Notes under the pieces: model-generated
The model's input: only the letters and a program-made list of their open reading frames with translations
The model's database searches: none
Told to the model about the DNA's origin: nothing
Translations under genes and position numbers: made by a program
Assembly: GCA_003577165.1 (NCBI GenBank)
Contig: QEUM01000001.1
Span: forward strand, 273,889-337,888
DNA length: 64,000 nt
Origin: Armatimonadota bacterium
GTDB lineage: Bacteria > Armatimonadota > Fimbriimonadia > Fimbriimonadales > ATM1
Direction: 5' to 3'
Part shown: positions 1 through 6,220 of the stretch, in pieces
Layout: each line of letters begins with the position of its first letter
Numbering within the stretch: position 1 is the stretch's first letter

Positions 1-2
1 AG

Positions 3-626
3 ATCTTCAAGGGCATGGACGTGGAGATCCCGCCCGTCACCAACTTTCTGTTCAGCGTCGGCGACATCTTCCAAGCATATTGGTGGCTATTCCTGATCCT
101 TGGCGCAGGGCTCTTCGTCGGGGTGCACATGTGGAAGCGAACGGAGAAGGGCGCTTATCAACTCGACTTCATGAAGTTGAAGTTTCCCATCGTTGGCGAA
201 CTCGTCCTCAAGATGTCGATTGCACGTTTCAGTCGAACCTTTGGCACCCTCATCTCCTCAGGCATTCCCATAATGCGCGCGCTGGAGATCGTCGGCGAGA
301 CTTCGGGCAACCGGGTCATCGTCGAGGCGATCGAGAACTGCCGCGTCTCCATTCGAGAGGGTCAGAAACTGAGCGCCCCGATGGCTACGAGCGGCCTCTT
401 CCCGGCCATGGTTACGCACATGGTGGACATCGGCGAAGAGAGCGGCCGGCTCAGCGAGATGCTCGTGAAGGTCGGTGAGTTCTACGATGCTGAGGTCGAA
501 TCCACCGTCAAGGGACTCACTTCGATGATCGAGCCGATGCTCATCATCTTCATGGGAATCATCGTCGGATTCATTGCGATCTCCGTCATGACGCCCATCT
601 TCAAACTCGTCAACTCGGTCAAGTAG
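3..626 (+). CDS. pilC: Type II secretion/type IV pilus inner-membrane platform protein, PilC/GspF family (5' end outside window)
   Basis: The reading frame is open from the first bases of the window, so only the C-terminal ~207 residues are visible. They match the second GspF repeat of PilC/GspF proteins: an FGTLISSGIPIMRALEI segment, a GEESGRLSEML segment, and a C-terminal LTSMIEPMLI hydrophobic helix ending in TPIFKLV. The family forms the polytopic inner-membrane platform that couples the assembly ATPase to pilin polymerisation. Hydrophobic segments lie near visible residues 20-45 and at the C-terminal end. The gene ends 132 bases before the sigma-factor gene. The family call is strong. 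Pilus versus secretion role cannot be settled without the upstream genes. Confidence 0.9.
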   Translation: MFKGMDVEIPPVTNFLFSVGDIFQAYWWLFLILGAGLFVGVHMWKRTEKGAYQLDFMKLKFPIVGELVLKMSIARFSRTFGTLISSGIPIMRALEIVGETSGNRVIVEAIENCRVSIREGQKLSAPMATSGLFPAMVTHMVDIGEESGRLSEMLVKVGEFYDAEVESTVKGLTSMIEPMLIIFMGIIVGFIAISVMTPIFKLVNSVK

Positions 627-646
627 GCCGAACGATTTTCGTCGTC

Positions 647-737
647 CCGCCTCTGCGAACACGGATGTAGCATCGCAGAGGCGGATCTGAAGCGGCTAGG
701 AAGGCCGCTTCGACAGGATCGCCGGAAGGAACCGGCG
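647..737 (+). promoter_or_regulatory. Structured leader: three consecutive hairpins, each with GGA in its loop (CsrA-target-like)
   Basis: Three perfect inverted repeats precede the sigma-GGDEF gene: 647-657 with 674-684 (11 bp), 689-696 with 704-711 (8 bp), and 720-725 with 732-737 (6 bp). Every loop carries GGA, at 663-665, 699-701 and 728-730, and the Shine-Dalgarno (749-753) supplies a fourth. The first loop reads GAACACGGATGT, matching 10 of 12 positions of the published CsrA consensus. No U-tract follows any stem, so a terminator is unlikely. Post-transcriptional control by a CsrA-like protein is inferred. No csrA gene is in the window. Confidence 0.45.
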
Positions 738-758
738 GTCGAATCAACGGAGGGATTA

Positions 759-2015
759 ATGTCGAGCAGCGCTGACCGCGTGAACTACGCGGAGCATCTG
801 GTCCAGGAGTACGTGCGCACGCGGGACACCGACGTCCGCGACAGAATCGTGCGTCTGCATACAGGCATGGTGGAGCGAATCGCGCGGCGATACGCCGGGC
901 TCGAGCCCCATGAAGACCTCGTGCAGGCGGGATTCCTTGGGCTGCTGAATGCGCTGAATATGTTCGAGCCGCAGAAGGGCGTCAGGTTCAACACGTACGC
1001 GACGCACCTCGTAGCAGGCTCGATCAAGCACCACCTCCGAGACAAGACGAAGATCATTCGCGAGCCTGCCTGGCTTCAAGAAGTGCGGCATCGCGTGAAC
1101 CGCACGGCTGCACAACTTCAGCAGGAGTTCGGCCGCGGCGCCTCCCCCGAGGAGATCGCCAATCGCACGGGTCTTCCCAAGGAAACCGTCGAAGAGGTGC
1201 TGTCCACGGATGATCTCTTCCGCGTTGCAAGCCTCACAGCCCCCCCCTCCTCGGAAGAAGACGATGGCGAGCAGTTCGACCTGGGCGACGATGGCAGGGA
1301 TCAGATCTCCGTCGAAGACAGGTCCGTCCTCGAGAATGCGTTCCAGCAACTCCGCGACCTTGAGCGAACCGTGCTCGGCCTGTTCCACTTCGAGGACCTG
1401 AACCAAACCGAGATCGCCGCGCGGCTGGGAATCTCCGGGAACTACGTCTCACATGTCTTGCGCCAAGCCACGGCGAGGCTCCGCGCGATCTTTGCGAACG
1501 ACGATCGAATCGGCCGGGCTCTCATGAAGTCGGAGGGAGATCCCCAAACCGACGTTTTGTGCGAAGAGACGGGCGCGTACATGGAGGCTTACCTTCTCGC
1601 CCGACTCGACGAGGAGTGCGCTCGGGCATCCTGCAACGATTCCGTCGTTGGATTTGTCCATGTTCGTTTCGACGGGCTTGACAGCCTGAGCACTTTCTAC
1701 GGGCCCACGGCCGTGATGTCGTTCCTTGCAGACGCTGCCGAGTTCCTAAGGGCCGGCGTGCGCAGGCTCGACATGGTCGGCCGTCTCGGCTCCACCGGAT
1801 TCGGCATCATCCTTCCGGGCGCTGGAGAGTCCGTGGCATCCGTGCGAGAGCGCCTCGCGAGCCGCCTCACAGCGTGGGTCAGAAGGTCTGTCGGCTCGAG
1901 CAACTCCGTGAGAGTCATGATCGGAGACGCGTACTATCCGGCAAACGGACGCAACGCCAAGCGAATCGTCGAGTCGATCCACCTGGAACGGCTCGACGAG
2001 AAGAAGGCGGCGTAA
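759..2015 (+). CDS. RNA polymerase sigma factor (SigB/F/G/FliA type) fused to a degenerate GGDEF domain
   Basis: The start is an ATG preceded by GGAGGG at 5-base spacing. Residues ~25-95 are sigma region 2 (EDLVQAGFLGLLNAL, RFNTYATHLVAGSIKHHLRD), ~105-160 region 3, and ~195-245 region 4 with a helix-turn-helix (LNQTEIAARLGISGNYVSHVL). Such factors normally end here at about 250 residues. This protein continues for another ~170: residues ~265-405 resemble a GGDEF domain (EETGAYMEAYLLARLDEECARA, then VRFDGLDSLSTFYGP, then LDMVGRLGSTGFGIILPG). The catalytic GGDEF loop is replaced by GSTGF, so diguanylate cyclase activity is not expected. A nucleotide-sensing or dimerisation role is inferred. The structured leader suggests translational control. 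Confidence 0.85.
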   Translation: MSSSADRVNYAEHLVQEYVRTRDTDVRDRIVRLHTGMVERIARRYAGLEPHEDLVQAGFLGLLNALNMFEPQKGVRFNTYATHLVAGSIKHHLRDKTKIIREPAWLQEVRHRVNRTAAQLQQEFGRGASPEEIANRTGLPKETVEEVLSTDDLFRVASLTAPPSSEEDDGEQFDLGDDGRDQISVEDRSVLENAFQQLRDLERTVLGLFHFEDLNQTEIAARLGISGNYVSHVLRQATARLRAIFANDDRIGRALMKSEGDPQTDVLCEETGAYMEAYLLARLDEECARASCNDSVVGFVHVRFDGLDSLSTFYGPTAVMSFLADAAEFLRAGVRRLDMVGRLGSTGFGIILPGAGESVASVRERLASRLTAWVRRSVGSSNSVRVMIGDAYYPANGRNAKRIVESIHLERLDEKKAA

Positions 2016-2033
2016 ACGACGCTCCGCTCCCGG

Positions 2034-2039
2034 TATGCT
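2034..2039 (+). promoter_or_regulatory. TA-led -10 box for selD (TATGCT)
   Basis: TATGCT ends 6 bases before the GTG at 2046, so transcription from it would begin at or next to the start codon. The same layout recurs at eight other starts in this window and supports 2046, not an internal start after the UGA, as the selD start. Confidence 0.5.
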
Positions 2040-2045
2040 CCGCGT

Positions 2046-3056
2046 GTGACTCGTCTCACGCACATGGTCGACTGCGCCGGTTGAGCGAGCAAGCTGGGGT
2101 CATCCCAACTCGCGGAGGTTCTGCGAGCATTGCCGAACGTCGCTCACCCTGACCTGCTCGTCGGGTTCGATACCTCCGACGATGCGGGAGTTTTTCGCGT
2201 CTCTGACCATGTCGCCATCGTGCAGACGATGGACTTTTTCACACCCATCGTCGACGAGCCGTATGCCTATGGATCGATCGCGGCCGCGAATGCGCTGAGC
2301 GACGTGTATGCGATGGGAGGCAAACCGATCACCGCAATGAACATCGCCTGCTTCGATCCGGAGATGGCCCCACCTCAGGTTTGGGCCGACATCCTCCGGG
2401 GGATGGCTGACAAGTGCGAAGAAGCGGGAGCAGTCCTCGTGGGCGGCCACACGGTCGAAGACAAGCAGCCAAAGTTCGGATTAAGCGTGACGGGCATCGT
2501 CGACCCTGACACCGTGTTCGACAATCGCAATGCGAAAGAGGGAGATCGCGTCTACCTCACCAAGCCGCTCGGCATGGGCATCGCTACCACCGCAGCCAAA
2601 TTCGACGACCCGGTCGTGAAAGAAGGCGGAGAGGAAAGCGCATACGCGACGGCCGTGAGGTTTATGGCGGAACTGAATCGAATCGGTGCGGAATTCGCCC
2701 ACTCTGTCCACTCGCGCTGCGCGACGGACATCACCGGATTCGGACTCGCGGGCCACCTCTTCAACATCGCGCGCGCATCGAGCGTCACGATTCGGATCTA
2801 TCACGACCAACTTCCGCTGCTGCCCAACATCGAGCAATTGATTGAGGCTGGGAACGTGCCTGCCGGAGCGAGGAAGAACGCGGCGCATCTCGGCGACGCG
2901 CTGCATTTCTCGGATTCGGTTCCCACGTGGATGCGAACTTTGGTAACCGACCCTCAGACGAGCGGCGGACTCGCTGTCTTTAGCAAGGAGGAGACGGAGG
3001 AGTATCCGCTCATTGGATCTGTCGAGGCGGGCCCACCTCGAATCGTCGTGGATTGA
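2046..3056 (+). CDS. selD: Selenide, water dikinase (selenophosphate synthetase) with UGA-encoded selenocysteine
   Basis: SelD makes selenophosphate from selenide and ATP for selenoprotein and selenouridine synthesis. Read from GTG 2046, the N-terminus is MTRLTHMVDCAG-(UGA)-ASKLGSSQLAEVL. It aligns with the RLTQYSHGAGCGCK start of E. coli SelD, with UGA 2082-2084 falling on catalytic Cys17 and Lys16 on Lys20. Further motifs follow: TSDDAGVF, TMDFFTPIVDEPYAYGSIAAANALSDVYAMGG, GGHTVED, TDITGFGLAGHL, DPQTSGGL. The total of 336 residues with Sec is normal for the family. A naive call would start at TTG 2130 and lose the active-site loop. No in-frame stop other than this UGA lies between 2046 and 3056. 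The gene follows the sigma factor by 30 bases. A sequencing error is unlikely because UGA sits exactly on the catalytic position and a hairpin follows. Confidence 0.93.
2085..2113 (+). promoter_or_regulatory. bSECIS-like hairpin immediately after the selD UGA
   Basis: Directly 3' of UGA 2082-2084, GCGAG (2085-2089) pairs with CTCGC (2109-2113), and TGGG (2095-2098) pairs with CCCA (2104-2107). This leaves a 5-base apical loop GTCAT that begins with G. Position, two-part stem and a G in the small apical loop fit the bacterial SECIS read by SelB. The assignment rests on complementarity alone. No folding energy was computed. Confidence 0.75.
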
Positions 3057-3119
3057 CGCCACCCGCCAGTACATGAGTGGTCAGCCGCTGCTTTCTTCGA
3101 TTAGCCTCGAACAAAGAAA

Positions 3120-3154
3120 GTGCGCCCCTGCAACATGCCGCAGCAGGGGCGCAC
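3120..3154 (-). terminator. Rho-independent terminator of the PEP-CTERM gene
   Basis: A perfect 12-bp inverted repeat (3120-3131 with 3143-3154) is followed, read on the minus strand, by the T-rich stretch TTTCTTTGTTCG. It sits 19 bases past the stop of the minus-strand gene. It may also stop selD transcripts from the other side, although no T-run follows on the plus strand. Confidence 0.75.
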
Positions 3155-3172
3155 GAACTGTCGATTGATATC

Positions 3173-4012
3173 CTACGACTTGCGACGTCTCGAGGCTAGC
3201 CATGCGAGGCCGATGCCGAGGCCGAGTAGGCTTGTCGGCTCCGGCACGATTCCGGGCGCCCAGGCAGCGGCCGAAAACGTGCCACTTCCTGTAAACGGCG
3301 ATGCGATCGTGCCGACCTGAGTTCCGCTCGAAAGGTCGAACACATAGAAATTCGCCTGCGTAGTGTTTGGTCCGTCCGTAACGAAATACGCGCGGCCTCC
3401 ACCGACCGCAAGTCCATCGATGTCCGTTTCGCCTGCCGGGTACCCGGCGATAAACGTCTCCGATCCGCCAACGTAGTCGATAGAGTACAGGCCGCGGCCG
3501 GTCGATGGCGTGTCGGTCAGACCGTACAACTTCGCAGTGTCGGGATCGTAGTCGAGCCCTCCGAAGTCGTACGTCGAGGCGTACGTGTATACAAGCGAGG
3601 CGACTCCGGTCGAAGGGTCAATCTCATACACAGCCTCCGTCGAGATATTTCGGGTCCCCAGCAGCTTCCCGGTAGTCGGGTTGTAGCCGAGGCCAACGAA
3701 GTTGACGGTGGCGCTGTTGTAGGTCATTGCGACCGAATTGATGGTCGGCGAACCGCCGAGCAAGTCGGAATATGTCGCGCTGTACAAAGTGGAACCGTTG
3801 TTCCAGTACAGGATTGAATTGACGTTGTCGGCAGCCATTCCCCAGGGCTTAGCAGTCGAGCCTGAATTCGCATACAGCGGGCTTGCGACGCCCGTGGTCA
3901 CGTCAATGGCGTAGATGGTCGCTGTTCCGGACTGGTCGTTACCCACGATCAGTTGTGCGGATGCACCGCCGGGAATCAGCGCCAGTGCGATAAGCGCTAC
4001 TTGCGATCTCAT
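3173..4012 (-). CDS. PEP-CTERM sorting-domain surface protein
   Basis: The start is placed at ATG 4012 because a perfect AAAGGAGG (minus strand of 4021-4030) lies just upstream. The longer reading frame to 4039 would overlap that site. The 279-residue product has a signal peptide (MRSQVALIALALIPGGASAQ). A repetitive beta-rich body follows (DVTTGVASPLY, DPSTGVASLVY, DYDPDTAKLYGL), resembling a propeller of NHL/YVTN-type repeats. It ends in a canonical tripartite PEP-CTERM tail: VPEPTS, a hydrophobic helix, and RRRKS. Such tails direct exosortase-dependent anchoring or secretion. No exosortase is in the window. The 115-base upstream region (4013-4127) holds the leader and nothing else recognised. 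Confidence 0.9.
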   Translation of the reverse strand: MRSQVALIALALIPGGASAQLIVGNDQSGTATIYAIDVTTGVASPLYANSGSTAKPWGMAADNVNSILYWNNGSTLYSATYSDLLGGSPTINSVAMTYNSATVNFVGLGYNPTTGKLLGTRNISTEAVYEIDPSTGVASLVYTYASTYDFGGLDYDPDTAKLYGLTDTPSTGRGLYSIDYVGGSETFIAGYPAGETDIDGLAVGGGRAYFVTDGPNTTQANFYVFDLSSGTQVGTIASPFTGSGTFSAAAWAPGIVPEPTSLLGLGIGLAWLASRRRKS

Positions 4013-4127
4013 TGTCCAAACCTCCTTTCGTTCATCCACAAGATCGGTGGATCTTTACACTCGAGACGATACTACAGGTATGTGGGTAGTTAGCGTACCG
4101 GCCAAAGTACCAGGTTTGCCAGCCAGC

Positions 4128-4979
4128 TTACGTGGCGACTCCAGACCGAGCCCTGACTCGTTGGATCTTCTCCTCGAAGATTCGCGCCTGCTTCTCGTCG
4201 AGCCCGCTTGGTTCGCCAGCCAGGAGACGCGAAAGCGCGGCGCACTCGGTTCGAGAGAACGTGACGCTGTTCAGCCAGTGCTCTTCGAAAGCCTCATACG
4301 CAAGGGGAGAAACCGCGCTTGCGCACTTCGCCATCGCGTTTGCGTACTCCCGAATCTCATACTGCGCATGGGGGTCCATTCTCAGTCGCAAAAACCTGAA
4401 GAGATTGTGAAGATCGATCTGCCAGTACCACTCGGTGTAGAGCGACAGAGGCAGGTTCATGCGCGCGAGTTCTCGTGCGATCCCTCGCTCGAGCATCGTT
4501 TCGTAATGCTTATAGATCGCCGCCTGCTCGGTGGACAGGTTTTCCAGCAACCCCTGCGCTTCTTCCGGAGACACCGACTCATCGGATCGGCCTTGTTTGT
4601 TCGACTTGCTCTGAAGCCGAATCTGCTCCGGTTCCGGCAGATAGAACTCGTCCTGCATCACGCTGTATCGGCCGCTGATCTCGTTAAGCCGGGCAGTTCT
4701 GTGGCGGACCCACTGACGCGCGACGAAGATCGGCATCTTGCAGTGAAAGGTGAGGATCACCTGCTCGAACGGACTCGTGTGTTCATTCCGCATGAGGTAA
4801 TGGATAAGGCCCCGATCTTCGCGTACCGTTCGAGTTCCGGCTCCGTAACTCACCCTGGCGGCCTGAACGATGCGGGCGTCACCTCCGAGGTAGTCCACAA
4901 GCCGTACGAAGCCCTTGTCCAGAACTCGGATTTCCTGATCGAGCAGCGCTTCCGCCGCATCCACAATCTCGCGCGCCAT
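4128..4979 (-). CDS. thyX: FAD-dependent thymidylate synthase
   Basis: ThyX converts dUMP to dTMP with methylene-tetrahydrofolate and NADPH, using FAD. The diagnostic RHR-x7-S motif is present (RHRTARLNEISGRY), together with HTSPFEQV upstream and LHNLFRFLRLRMDPHAQYEIR for substrate binding. At 283 residues it is slightly longer than typical ThyX and carries a Ser/Glu-rich insert after residue ~125. On the minus strand, TAATAC (4989-4994) ends 9 bases before the ATG, so the mRNA may have almost no leader. No thyA is in the window. Confidence 0.95.
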   Translation of the reverse strand: MAREIVDAAEALLDQEIRVLDKGFVRLVDYLGGDARIVQAARVSYGAGTRTVREDRGLIHYLMRNEHTSPFEQVILTFHCKMPIFVARQWVRHRTARLNEISGRYSVMQDEFYLPEPEQIRLQSKSNKQGRSDESVSPEEAQGLLENLSTEQAAIYKHYETMLERGIARELARMNLPLSLYTEWYWQIDLHNLFRFLRLRMDPHAQYEIREYANAMAKCASAVSPLAYEAFEEHWLNSVTFSRTECAALSRLLAGEPSGLDEKQARIFEEKIQRVRARSGVAT

Positions 4980-4999
4980 GACCGGGCGGTATTACCCGA

Positions 5000-5530
5000 T
5001 TATCCGATGTGCGAGAAGTCGCCGTAAACCGGCAGGTACAGCATCCAATCCTCCCGGCTCTGAGCCCGCAGGTACTCCGGCAACGAGATGTACGGGATGT
5101 ACTTAGGCCGCGAAGGCCGGCGCCTCAGCTTCATGTTCGTCTTCTGGAGAGGCGTGTCTGCCTTTTTGAGGTTGCACCTTCGACAGCAGGCTACGACGTT
5201 TTCCCACGTGTGGCCCCCGCCCATCCTCCGAGGAATCACGTGATCGATCGTCAGGTCCTTGCCCGAGAAACCACAGTACTGGCAAGTGAAGTTGTCACGG
5301 GCCAAAACGCTGTGCCGAGTGAGGCGCAACTGCGGAAGAGGCCGTTTGACCGAATACCTCAACCGCAAGACGCTCGGGGCGTGAAGGGTGTTGGAGCCCG
5401 TCCTGACGATGTGCCCGTTCCGATGCAAGACTTCCGCCTTTCCCTTGAGCATAAGCGACATCGCTCGAACCATGCTGCACACGTTCAGCGGTTCGTAATT
5501 GTTGTTGAGCAACAAGACGTCGTGTCTCAT
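5000..5530 (-). CDS. HNH endonuclease family protein
   Basis: A 176-residue protein with an N-terminal LLLNNNYEPLNVCS segment and a C-terminal HNH nuclease core at residues ~85-130: CQYCGFSGKDLTIDHVIPRRMGGGHTWENVVACCRRCNLKK. Two CxxC pairs would bind a structural zinc, and the DH/N/H residues form the beta-beta-alpha metal site. This stand-alone HNH family is common in bacterial chromosomes and its role is not established. The start codon follows a GAAGG at close spacing. It lies between thyX and lspA on the same strand, separated from lspA by a terminator-like hairpin. Confidence 0.85.
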   Translation of the reverse strand: MRHDVLLLNNNYEPLNVCSMVRAMSLMLKGKAEVLHRNGHIVRTGSNTLHAPSVLRLRYSVKRPLPQLRLTRHSVLARDNFTCQYCGFSGKDLTIDHVIPRRMGGGHTWENVVACCRRCNLKKADTPLQKTNMKLRRRPSRPKYIPYISLPEYLRAQSREDWMLYLPVYGDFSHIG

Positions 5531-5559
5531 CCTTCAATTGATCCAAAGTTAAAGCAAGA

Positions 5560-5585
5560 GGCCCGACACTTGGCATGGTCGGGCC
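5560..5585 (-). terminator. Probable terminator downstream of lspA
   Basis: GGCCCGAC (5560-5567) pairs with GTCGGGCC (5578-5585). On the minus strand it is followed by the moderately T-rich TCTTGCTTTAACTTT. It lies ~155 bases past the lspA stop. That 155-base stretch holds no recognised gene. Confidence 0.5.
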
Positions 5586-5740
5586 GCTTCGCAGAGACGC
5601 GCAATACGCCGTCTCACACGGGCGCCGGCCATGTAGAACCAGCTGCCGGTGCTCCAGCGAACGACCCAACTTGCTTTCATGCGGACAAGCATGATGACGG
5701 ATAAGATACCGGTTTTGGCACCGGATGTGGGGCAGCTGCC

Positions 5741-6220
5741 TCAGGAGGCGGGCTGGTCGCCCTCTCGGGCCTTCCCTCCGAAAGCCTCTCCCAGCCACTT
5801 TACGAGGAGAAGCAGGACCCCGACCGTGATGCAGGCATCCGCCAGGTTGAACACGTGGATGATCTTGATGTCCACGAAGTCGGTCACCCTCCCCGAGTTC
5901 GCGACCCGGTCGATAAGATTGCCCAGGGCGCCCGCGCAAACGAACACCATGGCGGCACGGAACGACCGCTCCCTCGCCGGCGCCCTCATGTAACTCACGG
6001 TCACGGCGATAGCCACGAGCAGAGCCACGGGCGAGAGCCAGAGCCCCAAATTGCGCAGCATTCCGAAAGCGACCCCCGTGTTGTACACGAGCGTGAACTC
6101 GATCGCGCCCGGAATCAGCGCGACCGTCTGGCCCTCAGCGAGCGCCGTGCGCGCCCAGTACTTCGAGAGTTGATCGAGTCCGAGTAGCAGGCCGACCCAA
6201 AAGAAGTAGCTCCATCTCAC
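5741..6220 (-). CDS. lspA: Lipoprotein signal peptidase (signal peptidase II)
   Basis: LspA cleaves prolipoproteins in the inner membrane. All conserved blocks are seen: LDQLSK near residue 16, VYNTGVAFGM, GALGNLIDR, VTDFVD and FNLADACI. The catalytic aspartates lie in the last two. Four membrane segments and 159 residues are normal. The GTG start overlaps the ileS stop by 4 bases (GTGA), so the two are translationally coupled, an arrangement also known in E. coli. It would serve lipoproteins such as the DUF192 protein at 26944. Confidence 0.95.
   Translation of the reverse strand: MRWSYFFWVGLLLGLDQLSKYWARTALAEGQTVALIPGAIEFTLVYNTGVAFGMLRNLGLWLSPVALLVAIAVTVSYMRAPARERSFRAAMVFVCAGALGNLIDRVANSGRVTDFVDIKIIHVFNLADACITVGVLLLLVKWLGEAFGGKAREGDQPAS

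Noticed and set aside
647..684. Hairpin after pilC as a rho-independent terminator
   Set aside because: No U-tract follows and the loop is 16 bases. The regulatory-leader reading fits better.
2130..3056. selD starting at TTG 2130
   Set aside because: It would remove the catalytic N-terminal motif. The upstream in-frame sequence to GTG 2046 matches SelD across a Sec UGA.
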